Origin: Sphingomonas sp. PAMC 26621
GTDB taxonomy: Bacteria; Pseudomonadota; Alphaproteobacteria; Sphingomonadales; Sphingomonadaceae
DNA: 64,000 nt
Direction: 5' to 3'
NCBI RefSeq assembly: GCF_000251145.1
Contig: NZ_AIDW01000004.1
Coordinates: 1-64,000, forward strand
Shown here: positions 41,257 to 50,506 of the stretch, piece by piece
Layout: every line of letters begins with the position of its first letter
Position numbering within the stretch: the first letter of the stretch is position 1
Program-made: the position numbers and the translations under genes
The notes under the pieces: generated by a model
Database searches by the model: none
The model's input: the letters and a program-made list of their open reading frames with translations, nothing else
Told to the model about the DNA's origin: nothing

Positions 41257-41991
41257 TCAGCGCGCCGCGGGCAACCAGCCGAGATCGAGCCCGGCATAGC
41301 GATCGACGAAATTGGCCGAGCGGGTTAGTCCGCGCTCGTTGAGGAACTCGACGCGGCCCGCTTCGCGTGCGATCAGCCCCTCGTCCTCGAGCTGGCGGAG
41401 CATGCGGTTGACATGGACCGCGGTCAGCCCGGTCGCGTCGCCAATCTCTTCCTGCGTCAACCCGAGCACGAAACTGGTGCTGACGCTCCGGTCGAGCGTC
41501 CGCATCCGGTTGCGGATTTCGATCAGCATCGCCGCGACCCGCGCTTTTGCCGAAGTCCGCCCGAGCGCCGCGAGGCGATCGGTCAGCGCGGCACGCTCGA
41601 TCTGGTTGTAGACGAGGATCAGCGCGGCGATCCGCGGGTGTTCGAGCATCACCGTGCTGAGCGCGGTCCGCTCGAACGGGCAGACGACGCAATCGGTCAG
41701 CGCGGTGATCGTCTCGGTCGCGTCGCTGTAGATGATGTTCGACACGGCGAGCAGATCGCCCGCGAAGTGGAAGCGCAGGATCTGCCGGCTGCCGTCGTGG
41801 AGCAGCACCGAGCTCATCATCGTGCCGCGCCGCAGGATATAGATTTCGTTGGCGCGGTCGTTTTCCCGCTGCAGCGTCATGCTGCGCTTGAGGGCGCGCT
41901 CGCGCTCCTCCAGACGGTCGAGCGCGCCGCGTTCCTGCGTCGTAAGCTCCACCATATCGCCGAGACGCTCGGCGAAACAACTTTGTGGCAC
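41257..41991 (-). CDS. Crp/Fnr-family transcriptional regulator
   Basis: A 244-residue regulator. A cyclic-nucleotide-binding-like domain spans residues 20-140 (YILRRGTMMSSVLLHDGSRQ; FHFAGDLLAVSNII), and a winged helix follows with LTQEEIGDATGLTAVHVNRML near 180. There is no FNR-type cysteine quartet, and the usual cAMP contact residues are not evident, so the ligand is unknown. GTG 41991 gives the family-like start PQSCFAERLGDM. It diverges from murA over 147 bases. Sphingomonads carry many such regulators of unknown trigger. Confidence 0.9.
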   Translation of the reverse strand: MPQSCFAERLGDMVELTTQERGALDRLEERERALKRSMTLQRENDRANEIYILRRGTMMSSVLLHDGSRQILRFHFAGDLLAVSNIIYSDATETITALTDCVVCPFERTALSTVMLEHPRIAALILVYNQIERAALTDRLAALGRTSAKARVAAMLIEIRNRMRTLDRSVSTSFVLGLTQEEIGDATGLTAVHVNRMLRQLEDEGLIAREAGRVEFLNERGLTRSANFVDRYAGLDLGWLPAAR

Positions 41992-42138
41992 GCGGTGATC
42001 ACCCCTTGTTCTCCGGCCACAAAGCAGTGTGGCAGTATCCTTGCATTAAAGTCGATCAAGCGTGTCCACGAGACGACCGATCGGGTGATTCCGCGCACGC
42101 CAGCTTGCGCGCGCGGGGCAAGACGATAAACGAGGTCG

Positions 42139-43422
42139 ATGGACCGTATTCTCATTCGGGGCGGTAACCGCCTTTCTGGCCGTCTCCCCATCTCCGGCGC
42201 GAAGAACGCCGCGCTCACGCTGATGCCGTGCGCGCTGCTGACCGAGGAGCCGGTGACGCTGCGCAACCTGCCGCGGCTCGCCGATGTCGACAGCTTCGGG
42301 CATCTGCTCAACCAGCTCGGCTGCTCGACCCGGATCGAAGGCGCGCGGCCCGAGGATTTCGGGCGGGTGATGACGATCCGCGCGGGGAAACTGACCGCGA
42401 CCGAGGCGCCGTACGACATCGTCCGCAAGATGCGCGCGTCGATCCTCGTGCTTGGCCCGCTGCTCGGGCGCGCGGGCGAGGCGACGGTGTCGCTCCCGGG
42501 CGGCTGCGCGATCGGCAATCGCCCGATCGATCTGCACCTGAAGGCGCTCGAAGCGATCGGCGCGCAGCTCGAAATGGCGGCGGGCTACGTCAAGGCGAGC
42601 GCGCCGGGCGGGCGGCTTTCGGGCGGCAGCTATACCTTCCCGGTCGTGTCGGTCGGTGCGACCGAGAATGTCGTGATGGCGGCGTCGCTGGCGAGGGGCG
42701 GCAGCCGGATCGAGAATGCGGCACGCGAGCCCGAGATCGTCGACCTGTGCAACCTGCTCGTCGCGATGGGGGCGAAGATTTCCGGCATCGGTACGAGCAC
42801 GCTCGAGATCGAGGGCGTCGACCGGCTCCACGGCGCGACCTACCGCGTGATGCCCGACCGGATCGAGGCGGGCAGCTATGCCTGCGCCGCGGCGATCACC
42901 GGCGGGTCGCTCGAGCTGGTCGGGGTCAAGGCCGACGACATGATCGCGACGATCGACGCGCTGCGTGCAGCGGGCGTCACCGTCGAGGAGCGCGGCGACA
43001 ACCTGTTCGTCGAAGCGAACGGCCCGTTGCGGCCGGTGACGCTATCGACTGCGCCGTTCCCGGGCTTTGCGACCGACATGCAGGCGCAGCTGATGGCGAT
43101 GCTGTGCATGGCGCCGGGCGAAAGCACGCTGACCGAGACGATCTTCGAGAATCGCTACATGCACGTGCCCGAACTGGCGCGGATGGGTGCGGACATTCAT
43201 GTCCAGGGGCGCACCGCGGTCGTGCGCGGGGTCGAGCGGCTCGTCGGCGCGCCGGTGATGGCAACCGACCTGCGCGCATCGATGAGCCTGATCATCGCGG
43301 GGCTGGTCGCCGAGGGCGAGACGCAGGTCAGTCGCGTATACCACCTCGATCGCGGCTATGAGCGGCTCGAGGAAAAATTGAGCGCGGTCGGCGCGGATAT
43401 CGAGCGCGTCGGCGACGGCTGA
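42139..43422 (+). CDS. murA: UDP-N-acetylglucosamine 1-carboxyvinyltransferase MurA
   Basis: A 427-residue MurA, the first committed enzyme of peptidoglycan synthesis, which transfers enolpyruvate from PEP to UDP-GlcNAc. The reactive cysteine is in [16 protein letters not shown] (near residue 119), so it should be fosfomycin-sensitive. The N-terminal [17 protein letters not shown] and late [13 protein letters not shown] and [15 protein letters not shown] are family blocks. ATG 42139 follows ACGAGG. Length is normal. It is monocistronic, with convergent ubiG 39 bases downstream. It acts in the cytosol. Confidence 0.97.
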   Translation: MDRILIRGGNRLSGRLPISGAKNAALTLMPCALLTEEPVTLRNLPRLADVDSFGHLLNQLGCSTRIEGARPEDFGRVMTIRAGKLTATEAPYDIVRKMRASILVLGPLLGRAGEATVSLPGGCAIGNRPIDLHLKALEAIGAQLEMAAGYVKASAPGGRLSGGSYTFPVVSVGATENVVMAASLARGGSRIENAAREPEIVDLCNLLVAMGAKISGIGTSTLEIEGVDRLHGATYRVMPDRIEAGSYACAAAITGGSLELVGVKADDMIATIDALRAAGVTVEERGDNLFVEANGPLRPVTLSTAPFPGFATDMQAQLMAMLCMAPGESTLTETIFENRYMHVPELARMGADIHVQGRTAVVRGVERLVGAPVMATDLRASMSLIIAGLVAEGETQVSRVYHLDRGYERLEEKLSAVGADIERVGDG

Positions 43423-43461
43423 CTCGCACCCGACCGATGACGGCGGGCGGGGCGTGCCCCG

Positions 43462-44202
43462 TCAGGCCCGCACCGCCGTCACGAAATAATCGAGGCTGGT
43501 GTCGTCGCTCAGCACGAACCCCTTGGCCACCGAAAACGCGAGCCCACGCACGTCGATGACGCGCAGCCCGGCGGCCTCGACCAGCGGTGTCAGCGCGTCG
43601 GGGGTGAGGAACTTGTTCCAGTCATGCGTCCCGCGCGGGATCGTCCCGGTCCCTTCAGCCAGCGTGATCAGCGCGAGGCGGGACAAGGCGGTGCGATTGG
43701 GTGTCGACAGCACCAGAAGCCCTCCCGGCGCAAGCGCGCGCGCCAGCCCGGCGACGAAGCCCGCCGGATCGGTGACATGCTCGATCACCTCCAGGCTGGT
43801 GACGAGATCGAACGTCGCGTCCCGCAAATCCTCGACGCTCCCGGTGCGATAGTCGATCGCGAGGCCCGAAAGGGCTGCATGCGCCTGCGCCGCCGCGATG
43901 TTCTCCGCCGCCGCATCGAGCCCGGTGACCTCCGCCCCCAGCCGCGCCAGTGGTTCGCACAGCAGCCCGGCACCGCACCCGACATCGAGCGCGCGCTTGC
44001 CGGCGAGCGGCGTGAAGCCGGTTTCGTCGCCATGCCACTGCGTGTCGATCTGCGCGCGCAGATACCCCAGCCGCACCGGGTTGAGCCGGTGGAGCATCGC
44101 GGACGATCCCTTGGGATCCCACCATTCGGCCGCCATCGCACCGAAGTGCTTGGCCTCGGCCGGGTCGATAGTGGTTACAGACGTTACGGTTGCGCTATTC
44201 AT
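43462..44202 (-). CDS. ubiG: 3-demethylubiquinol 3-O-methyltransferase UbiG
   Basis: A 246-residue SAM-dependent methyltransferase of ubiquinone synthesis, acting on two O-methylation steps at the inner membrane. The SAM motif is ALDVGCGAGLLCEPLARLG (near residue 71), with LDAAAENIAAA as motif II. Family marks are FGAMAAEWWDPKGSSAMLHRLNP at the N-terminus and GTIPRGTHDWNKFLTP near 185. ATG 44202 is supported by the DPAEAKHFG start. It diverges from lysC across 66 bases, a pairing I believe recurs in sphingomonads and Caulobacter. Confidence 0.96.
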   Translation of the reverse strand: MNSATVTSVTTIDPAEAKHFGAMAAEWWDPKGSSAMLHRLNPVRLGYLRAQIDTQWHGDETGFTPLAGKRALDVGCGAGLLCEPLARLGAEVTGLDAAAENIAAAQAHAALSGLAIDYRTGSVEDLRDATFDLVTSLEVIEHVTDPAGFVAGLARALAPGGLLVLSTPNRTALSRLALITLAEGTGTIPRGTHDWNKFLTPDALTPLVEAAGLRVIDVRGLAFSVAKGFVLSDDTSLDYFVTAVRA

Positions 44203-44268
44203 ACCCGCTTTCTATCAGGACCACCCCAATACCCCAAGCCCCACCCCAAGGACTTCGTGACCCGGACC

Positions 44269-45528
44269 ATGGCACGTATCGTGATGAAATTCGGCGGCAC
44301 CTCGATGGCCGGGATCGAGCGGATCCGCTCGGTCGCCGCGCGGGTGAAACGCGAAGTCGCGGCGGGCAACCAGGTTGCGGTCGTCGTTTCGGCGATGGCG
44401 GGCGAGACCGACCGGCTGGTCGGCTTCTGCCGCGAGGCGTCGTCGCTGTACGATGCGCGTGAATATGACGTCGTCGTCTCGGCGGGCGAGCAGATCACCA
44501 GCGGTTTGCTCGCGATCGCGCTTCAGGCGGCGGGCGTGCCCGCGCGGAGCTGGCTTGGCTGGCAGCTGCCGATCGCGACGTCGGACGCGCATGCGTCCGC
44601 GCGGATCGAGCATATCGACATGGCCGCACTCGAAACCAGCCTCGCCGCGGGCGAGGTCGCGGTGATCCCGGGGTTCCAGGGCGTCGACGACGACGGCCGC
44701 GTTACCACGCTCGGGCGGGGCGGTTCGGATACGTCAGCCGTCGCAATGGCGGCGGCGATGCAGGCGGACCGCTGCGACATCTACACCGACGTCGATGGCG
44801 TCTATACCACCGACCCGCGGATCGTGCCGCGCGCGCGCAAACTCAAGAAGGTCACCTACGAGGAGATGCTGGAACTCGCCAGCGTCGGCGCGAAGGTGTT
44901 GCAGACCCGCTCGGTGGGCCTTGCGATGAAGGAAGGCGTCCGCGTCCAGGTGCTGTCGTCCTTCACGGGCGAGGACGCTCCAATGGCGGACACATTACCC
45001 GGCACGATGATCGTGGGCGAAGAGGAGATCGACGATATGGAACGCCAGCTCATCACCGGCATCGCGCATGACAAGAACGAGGCCAAGATCACGCTGATCG
45101 CGGTCCCCGACAAGCCCGGCGCGGTGGCGGCGATCTTCGCGCCGCTCGCCAAGGGCAACATCAACGTCGACATGATCATCCAGAACATCGCGCATGCGGC
45201 GGGATCGACCGACGTGACGTTCACCGTGCCCGCCGCCGACCTTGCGCGCTCGATCGAGGTGCTCAACCAGGGGCGTGGCGAAATCGGCTTCAGCGAGCTG
45301 GTCCACGACACGCGCGTCGCCAAGATCTCGGTCGTCGGCGTGGGGATGCGCAGCCATGCGGGCGTCGCCTCGACGATGTTCTCGACGCTCGGCGAGCGCG
45401 GGATCAACATCCAGGCGATCTCGACCAGCGAGATCAAGGTCTCGGTGCTGATCGAGGAGGATTATACCGAGCTCGCGGTGCGCGTGCTGCATACCGCTTA
45501 TGGGCTTGATGCCGAGGATGCCGCCTGA
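44269..45528 (+). CDS. lysC: Aspartate kinase LysC
   Basis: A 419-residue aspartokinase, phosphorylating aspartate for lysine, threonine, methionine and diaminopimelate. The kinase domain starts MARIVMKFGGTSMAG (KFGGTS catalytic loop) and includes GRGGSDTSAVAMAAAM near 148 and CDIYTDVDGVYTTDPR near 168. Two ACT domains follow from about 260 (KITLIAVPDKPGAVAAIF; KISVVGVGMRSHAGV), so it is probably feedback-inhibited by lysine and/or threonine. ATG 44269 is chosen; a GTG at 44257 is possible. The ACT half may also be made alone from an internal start, as in other bacteria; not shown here. Confidence 0.97.
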   Translation: MARIVMKFGGTSMAGIERIRSVAARVKREVAAGNQVAVVVSAMAGETDRLVGFCREASSLYDAREYDVVVSAGEQITSGLLAIALQAAGVPARSWLGWQLPIATSDAHASARIEHIDMAALETSLAAGEVAVIPGFQGVDDDGRVTTLGRGGSDTSAVAMAAAMQADRCDIYTDVDGVYTTDPRIVPRARKLKKVTYEEMLELASVGAKVLQTRSVGLAMKEGVRVQVLSSFTGEDAPMADTLPGTMIVGEEEIDDMERQLITGIAHDKNEAKITLIAVPDKPGAVAAIFAPLAKGNINVDMIIQNIAHAAGSTDVTFTVPAADLARSIEVLNQGRGEIGFSELVHDTRVAKISVVGVGMRSHAGVASTMFSTLGERGINIQAISTSEIKVSVLIEEDYTELAVRVLHTAYGLDAEDAA

Positions 45529-45569
45529 CCCGCGTGGTTTGGACTGGTTTTGATTGAGTACCGATCGGG

Positions 45570-46235
45570 TCACCGGTTGCTCAACGTTCCGTCCCCGGAC
45601 GCATCGAACGTCAGCCGATACGCGCCGCCGAGTGGCATGATCCACGACTCCTGATCGGCGGTAATGGTCGAGCCGATCGTCTGCGCGCCGCTCGACCGCG
45701 CCAGTTCATAGCCACCGGCGTTGATCAGGACCGATGTCATCGGGGAAACGACGGCAGCGTACGCGAAATACACGATCTCGGCGCCGAGCCCGAAGCCGAC
45801 CGAAACGGTATACAGCGTCCCATCGTACCTGGGAATGTGCCAGCCGGTACCGTCATGGGTCAGCGTGATGCTCTTGTTCAGCTGCATCTGGAAAATGTCG
45901 GAATCGCTGGAATACGCGCAAGCCGTCGTATTGGCGGCAATCTCACCCGCTTTCTGTACTGCTGCAAACCACCACAGGGGCAGGGCGGAGGTGAAGTCGA
46001 TGGTGACGGTCGTGTCGACGGTTTGCAGCCCGGCAACCAGAGTCTGCGCGCCGGCCGGGTCGGCGGCGGCGAACGTTGCGACCAGTTCGATCGCATAATC
46101 GGCGGCTGCGACGATCTGGACGCTGGTCCTGGCGACAGTGACGGTGGCTGCAACGGGTCGCGTCGCAGCCACCGCAGGGAAACGCGGGTCGGCTCGGATC
46201 CGCTGTGCGGGGGTGACCGCAAACGGCTCGTTCAT
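45570..46235 (-). CDS. Hypothetical protein, second gene of an unassigned pair
   Basis: A 221-residue protein I do not recognise. It has no signal peptide. The N-terminal 35 residues are Pro/Ala/Arg-rich, then a valine/threonine-rich beta-looking body (VTVARTSVQIVAAADYAI; TVDTTVTIDFTS), a tryptophan-containing patch (LPLWWFAAVQKAGEI), and a glycine-rich hydrophobic stretch (SVGFGLGAEIVYFAYAAVV). It ends DASGDGTLSNR. It follows the larger unassigned gene by 36 bases on the same strand, so the two are likely one operon. The region looks less GC-rich than its flanks. It might be a membrane-associating or assembly-forming protein, but that is only an impression. No function is proposed. Confidence 0.7.
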   Translation of the reverse strand: MNEPFAVTPAQRIRADPRFPAVAATRPVAATVTVARTSVQIVAAADYAIELVATFAAADPAGAQTLVAGLQTVDTTVTIDFTSALPLWWFAAVQKAGEIAANTTACAYSSDSDIFQMQLNKSITLTHDGTGWHIPRYDGTLYTVSVGFGLGAEIVYFAYAAVVSPMTSVLINAGGYELARSSGAQTIGSTITADQESWIMPLGGAYRLTFDASGDGTLSNR

Positions 46236-46271
46236 CGCGCGCCGACCGCGTCGTACATCGTTAGGGTAGGG

Positions 46272-47318
46272 TCAGGCATCCTTGCCAAAGACGGCGGTCG
46301 CGCCCGCAACCACCGTTTCCTTGATGGTCGTGGCCGTCTGCGGGCCATCATAGGTGAAGTTGACGGTCGTGCCGCCCACGATGCTGTTGACGGTGAATTT
46401 GATGCTCGCAATCACGAAAAACGCAAAGGCCGCGGTCAGGGCCGTGGCCACCGTCATCTTTCCGGACAGGATCGTTTCGCCTGATCCGTCGTCCACCAAT
46501 TCAACGCCGTCCAACTGCGTCGGCCAGAAGACGGATTTGACGACGTCCTGCTGCAAGGTGCCATCCGACAGATAGGCCAGCGCCGTGAGTTGCTGGAATG
46601 CCGCCGACTTCACGAGGGACAGATTGTCGAGCAGCGTGAGGCTGGCCGGTTTGCCGGGCGTCACGGACCAGGTGCCATCGTTGAGCAGGGTCACCGTGGC
46701 TGCCCCGGCCTTAAACGAATTGGGTACCGTGAGCAGCGCGGCTTCGTTGCTGACTTGCGTCCAGTCGGCCAGCGTCGAATCGCCGAAAGAGCCGATGCTG
46801 ACATAGAAACTGAGCTTTGGCGTGAGGGTGCGGCTCTGGCTGGGCGACGGAGACCAGGTCATTCCCATGAAACCGGATGCGCTTTCGATGCCGAACGACT
46901 GGTTGGCGTACCAGCCTTTTGATTCGTTATTATCCTGGGGGAAAGCGTTCGTTACGATCTTCAGGCTGTTGGCACCGACCTTGCTGCTGGAGAGGGTCAG
47001 GTTGGGGCCCATCTTCGGCGGAACCGTGCCGTAGGTCGCGTCCCATACCTGGGTAAGGCTACTTTGTTGCGAGATCGTCGAATTGATCTCGACATCCAGT
47101 CCGACCGCCTGATTGCTCGCACCGGCACCGACGCTGTATTGGACGGGAATGGTGAAGGAGTTCGTGCCGGGATAATTCGACGGGATCGCCAGCGAGGCGC
47201 TGGAGTTGGCGAAGACATTCGGGTCGCCTGCCAATTCCGCTGGAGGGGTCAGGAAGCACCAGAAAGTCTGGGTCGTCGACGACTGATTGACGAGGTAGAT
47301 CGTGTAGTTCGTTGCCAT
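46272..47318 (-). CDS. Hypothetical protein, first gene of an unassigned pair
   Basis: A 348-residue protein I do not recognise. It begins MATNYTIYLVNQSSTTQTFW, with no signal peptide, and is rich in Ser, Thr, Asn, Gln and aromatic residues with alternating beta pattern (IPSNYPGTNSFTIPVQYSV; LTPKLSFYVSIGSFGDSTL). It has a single cysteine near the start (FWCFLTPP). A hydrophobic stretch lies near the end (TVATALTAAFAFFVIASIKF), followed by KFTVNSIVGGTTVNFTYDG. ATG 47318 follows a strong GGAGGA site eight bases upstream, which supports real expression. Codon use and base composition look unlike the neighbours. With the gene after it, it forms a small island between lysC and a dehydrogenase gene. 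Confidence 0.75.
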   Translation of the reverse strand: MATNYTIYLVNQSSTTQTFWCFLTPPAELAGDPNVFANSSASLAIPSNYPGTNSFTIPVQYSVGAGASNQAVGLDVEINSTISQQSSLTQVWDATYGTVPPKMGPNLTLSSSKVGANSLKIVTNAFPQDNNESKGWYANQSFGIESASGFMGMTWSPSPSQSRTLTPKLSFYVSIGSFGDSTLADWTQVSNEAALLTVPNSFKAGAATVTLLNDGTWSVTPGKPASLTLLDNLSLVKSAAFQQLTALAYLSDGTLQQDVVKSVFWPTQLDGVELVDDGSGETILSGKMTVATALTAAFAFFVIASIKFTVNSIVGGTTVNFTYDGPQTATTIKETVVAGATAVFGKDA

Positions 47319-47788
47319 GGTATCCTCCGAGATGTTGGAAGACGCGGAACTGGCCGTCGCCCGCCCGGACGGGGCGGACCGTTTCGCATCGCGCGGATCG
47401 CGCGATGACGGCATGCGATCGTCGTGCCCCGGGATCGGGTGTGCGGTATCGTCCTTGGGGTGATCCCGGGGGATGAGGGGGACGCGACAAACGGTTCGAG
47501 CTTGCGCGAAATCCGTGATGGCATCTTACCGTCTTTGCGCCCGCAAGCGCGCTCAAGCGTGACCGAAACGACGCGATCAGCACGGCGGAGCGCCCGGCTT
47601 TGCGCCGTTCCGGCGACATTTCTCCCCGATCAAATCGTGTCGGGGTCGATTACCCTGGTATCGAGTCGAGCCCGCTCCATCCACCGTATCGCCGCCGACC
47701 GTCACCTCGGCGGAAGACGGCTCGAAGACGGCGAACCTCAGCTTTCGTCGCAGCCCGCAGGCGCTGCCGTCGGCGGGCTACAACAGGT
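47319..47788. other. Spacer upstream of the unassigned gene pair
   Basis: 470 bases between the start of the 348-residue hypothetical gene and the end of a dehydrogenase gene on the same strand. It must hold the promoter of the pair. It contains the ribosome site GGAGGA at 47325-47330 (minus strand). Open frames across it on both strands have no recognisable protein features, and I see no terminator, repeat or RNA gene. Confidence 0.5.
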
Positions 47789-48646
47789 CTATCGCTTCGC
47801 AGCAAACGGCCGTGCCGCGATTCCCGACCAGTCCTTGTCCGCCATGCCGTCCTCGACCGCGTCGTGCATTCGCGTGCGAATCGCGTCGAGCACGGGGAGC
47901 GTCACATTCGCCGCGTCCGCAAGCTCGGTCGCGAGGCGCAGGTCCTTGAGCCCGAGCTTCATGCGGAAGCCGGGGGTGAAATCCTCCGACACGATCTTCG
48001 GTCCGTAATTCTGATACGCCTTCGCGCCGAACAGCGTGCCCGTCATCAGCTCGAGGAACGCAGCCTTGTCGACGCCATTGTCGCCGACGAGCGCGAAGGC
48101 TTCGCCCATCGCCTCGATCGCCATGGTGATCATCATGTTGCCCGCGATCTTGGCGGCGTTGGCGCTGCTCGCGTCGGGGCCGAGCGGCCAGACCTTGCTC
48201 GATATCGCCTCGAGCAGCGGCTGGACCCGCGCGACCGCGGCTTCGTCGCCCGCGACGACGACGTTGAGCTGCGCGGCGGCGGCGGCATCCGGGCGGCCGA
48301 ACACGGGGGCGGCGACATAGCCGATCCCGCGCTGCGCATGGTCGGCGGCGAGCTCCTTCGAGAAGTCGACAGAGATCGTCGACGCGACGACATGGATCAG
48401 GTCATGCTTGACGCTGTCGAGCGCGCCCGAATCGAGCAGGACGCTGCGGATCACCGCATCTTCCGACAGCATCGTGAAAACGACCTCGCTGCGGAGCACG
48501 TCATCGAGCGTCCCGATCGTCACGCCGAGGGCATCCTCGGGCTTTACCGGCGAGCGGTTCCACGCGACGACGCGGTGCCCCGCCTTGGCGAGGTTGGCCG
48601 CCATCGCGCTGCCCATCAGGCCGAGGCCGACAAAACCGATTTCCAT
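47789..48646 (-). CDS. NAD(P)-dependent beta-hydroxyacid dehydrogenase (3-hydroxyisobutyrate dehydrogenase family)
   Basis: A 285-residue dehydrogenase. The Rossmann motif is MEIGFVGLGLMGSAMAANLA with GLGLMG, and the family's substrate loop is VVASTISVDFSKELA (near 93). The catalytic Lys is in NAAKIAGNMMITMAIEAMGE (near 164). Enzymes of this family oxidise beta-hydroxyacids such as 3-hydroxyisobutyrate or reduce tartronate or succinic semialdehyde. ATG 48646 follows GGAG; the in-frame upstream codons are not conserved. It precedes the unassigned pair on the same strand but with a long gap, so it is separate. The exact substrate is uncertain. Confidence 0.9.
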   Translation of the reverse strand: MEIGFVGLGLMGSAMAANLAKAGHRVVAWNRSPVKPEDALGVTIGTLDDVLRSEVVFTMLSEDAVIRSVLLDSGALDSVKHDLIHVVASTISVDFSKELAADHAQRGIGYVAAPVFGRPDAAAAAQLNVVVAGDEAAVARVQPLLEAISSKVWPLGPDASSANAAKIAGNMMITMAIEAMGEAFALVGDNGVDKAAFLELMTGTLFGAKAYQNYGPKIVSEDFTPGFRMKLGLKDLRLATELADAANVTLPVLDAIRTRMHDAVEDGMADKDWSGIAARPFAAKR

Positions 48647-48730
48647 GGTGCTGCTCCAGATGCCGAAAGTCGGGGGCGTAGCGTCTCGCACGGGGTTAAG
48701 TTCCGCGCCCGCCCGCGGGGGCGGTACCGA

Positions 48731-49147
48731 TCATTCCCCGATCAGGTGCACCGCGATCAGCCGTCGGTGCGGGGCGCGGCGGTGTTCGAACAGGTAAATG
48801 CCCTGCCACGTTCCGAGCACCGGTTCGCCGCTGGCAACCGGGATCGAAAGGCTCGTCGCGGTCAGCGCTGCGCGCAGATGCGCGGGCATGTCCTCGGCAC
48901 CTTCGTCGTCATGCTCGTAGCTTGCGTCTTCCGGCGCGATCTTCGCGAAATAGCGCTCCACATCGCGCCGTGCGGCCGGGGCGGCATTCTCCTGGATCAG
49001 CAGGGAAGCGGAGGTGTGCCGGACGAACACCGTCAACAACCCGGTCTGGATCCCGGTCGCCTCGACCCAGCGGTTCACCGCGCGGGTACAGTCGTGCAGG
49101 CCCTGGCCGGGCGTATCGAAGGTGAGTTCACCAATTTCCTGTCGCAT
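48731..49147 (-). CDS. YjbQ family protein (UPF0047)
   Basis: A 138-residue YjbQ/UPF0047 protein. It shows FVRHTSASLLIQENAAPAARRD near residue 41 with the conserved His and Asn, LRAALTATSLSIPVASGEPVLGTWQGIYLFEHR with LGTWQGI as the hallmark, and the C-terminal RLIAVHLIGE. The family has weak thiamine-phosphate synthase activity in E. coli and a conserved metal-binding pocket; its physiological role is not settled. ATG 49147 is the family start. It is divergent from the flavin oxidoreductase gene at 49194. Confidence 0.93.
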   Translation of the reverse strand: MRQEIGELTFDTPGQGLHDCTRAVNRWVEATGIQTGLLTVFVRHTSASLLIQENAAPAARRDVERYFAKIAPEDASYEHDDEGAEDMPAHLRAALTATSLSIPVASGEPVLGTWQGIYLFEHRRAPHRRLIAVHLIGE

Positions 49148-49193
49148 CCGCGCGCCCTTGCCCGAAACCCCCGGGGAAGGCTAGGCCGGTCCC

Positions 49194-50225
49194 ATGAACC
49201 AGACATCCTCGATCGGCGCAGAGCGCCTTCAGCGCCGCATGGCGCGTGGCGCGGCGTTCCTCGGCAGCGAGGTCGCGATCGTCTGCGGCGCGATGTCGTG
49301 GGTATCCGAGCGCAACCTCGTCGCCGCAATCTCGAATGCGGGCGGCTTCGGGCTGATCGCGTGCGGCGCGATGACGCCCGAGCTGCTCGACCGCGAGATC
49401 GCCGCGACCAAGTTGCTGACCGACAAGCCATTCGGCGTGAACCTCATCACCATGCACCCCGCGCTGTTCGACCTGATCGACGTGTGCACGCGGCATGCCG
49501 TCGGGCATGTCGTGCTTGCGGGCGGGCTGCCGCCGACGGGATCGATCGACAAGATCAAGGCAGACGGCGCGAAACTGATCTGCTTCGCACCTGCGCTGAG
49601 CCTCGCCAAGAAGCTGATCCGCTCGGGCGTCGACGCGCTCGTCGTCGAGGGGATGGAAGCGGGCGGGCATATCGGCCCGGTCTCGACCAGCGTGCTCGCG
49701 CAGGAGATTCTCCCCGAGGTCGCGGACAAGGTGCCGGTGTTCGTCGCGGGCGGGATCGGCCGGGGCGAGGCGATCGCGGCGTATCTCGACATGGGTGCGG
49801 CGGGCGTCCAGCTCGGCACGCGCTTTGTCTGCGCGACCGAGAGCATCGCGCACGCCAATTTCAAGAAGGCGTTCCTCCGCGCCTCGGCGCGCGATGCGGT
49901 GGCGAGCGTCCAGCTCGACTCGCGGCTCCCCGTGATACCGGTGCGCGCGCTCAAGAATGCGGGGGCGGAGCTGTTCACCGCCAAGCAGCGCGAAGTTGCC
50001 TTGTCGCTCGACGAAGGCAAGGTCGCGATGCTCGAGGCGCAGTTGCAGATCGAGCATTATTGGGCGGGCGCGCTGCGCCGCGCGGTGATCGACGGCGATG
50101 TCGAGCATGGCAGCGTGATGGCGGGTCAGTCGGTCGGGATGGTGACGAAGGAAGAACCCGCCGCCGAGATCATCGCGAGCCTGATGGACGAGGCGGCGGC
50201 GGCGCTGGCGCAACGGGCGGCGTAA
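49194..50225 (+). CDS. FMN-dependent nitronate monooxygenase / enoyl-ACP reductase II-like protein
   Basis: A 343-residue TIM-barrel flavoprotein of the 2-nitropropane dioxygenase family. It shows VAAISNAGGFGLIACGAMTPE near residue 43, EGMEAGGHIGPVSTSVLAQEI near 150 (GGHxG phosphate loop and catalytic His), VFVAGGIGRGEAIAAYLDMG and GAAGVQLGTRFVCATES. These enzymes oxidise nitronates or reduce enoyl-ACPs. The two classes cannot be told apart safely here. ATG 49194 is preceded by GGGGAAGG. It is monocistronic, 44 bases before a toxin-antitoxin-like pair. Confidence 0.9.
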   Translation: MNQTSSIGAERLQRRMARGAAFLGSEVAIVCGAMSWVSERNLVAAISNAGGFGLIACGAMTPELLDREIAATKLLTDKPFGVNLITMHPALFDLIDVCTRHAVGHVVLAGGLPPTGSIDKIKADGAKLICFAPALSLAKKLIRSGVDALVVEGMEAGGHIGPVSTSVLAQEILPEVADKVPVFVAGGIGRGEAIAAYLDMGAAGVQLGTRFVCATESIAHANFKKAFLRASARDAVASVQLDSRLPVIPVRALKNAGAELFTAKQREVALSLDEGKVAMLEAQLQIEHYWAGALRRAVIDGDVEHGSVMAGQSVGMVTKEEPAAEIIASLMDEAAAALAQRAA

Positions 50226-50269
50226 GGCGGGGCGTTTGCGAGCGGCGTGCGATTTGCTACGTTGCGGGC

Positions 50270-50506
50270 ATGGCGACTCTGACGATCCGGGACCTGGACG
50301 ACGCCGTCTTTGAACGGCTGAAGCTGCGCGCGGCGGAGAACCACCGTTCGCCCGAGGACGAGGTCGCGCAGATGTTGGACGAGCGTTCGCGCGGCAGTCG
50401 TTCGTTCGTCGAAACCTTCCGAGCTGCCAATCGGGACATGATCGCCCGACGGGGCGTGTTGTCCGACAGTACCGAGATCATCCGCCAGATCCGCGACGAG
50501 GGGTGA
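50270..50506 (+). CDS. FitA-like antitoxin (ribbon-helix-helix)
   Basis: A 78-residue protein with an N-terminal ribbon-helix-helix DNA-binding domain (MATLTIRDLDDAVFERLKLR, then AAENHRSPEDEVAQMLDE) and a C-terminal tail (FVETFRAANRDMIARRG) that would wrap the toxin. This is the FitA/VapB antitoxin layout. It would bind its own promoter and neutralise the PIN toxin downstream. The toxin's GTG overlaps its stop (GTGA, 50503-50506), typical for such pairs. ATG 50270 follows only a weak ribosome site. The antitoxin reading frame is intact. Confidence 0.88.
   Translation: MATLTIRDLDDAVFERLKLRAAENHRSPEDEVAQMLDERSRGSRSFVETFRAANRDMIARRGVLSDSTEIIRQIRDEG

Noticed and set aside
47424..48008. A 194-codon plus-strand frame in the spacer at 47.4-48.0 kb
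   Set aside because: Its second half is antisense to the dehydrogenase gene and no protein features or ribosome site support it.
47600..50506. A 968-codon plus-strand frame spanning 47600-50506
   Set aside because: Most of it lies opposite or out of frame with well-supported genes (dehydrogenase, YjbQ, nitronate monooxygenase). Only its last 78 codons are real, as the antitoxin.
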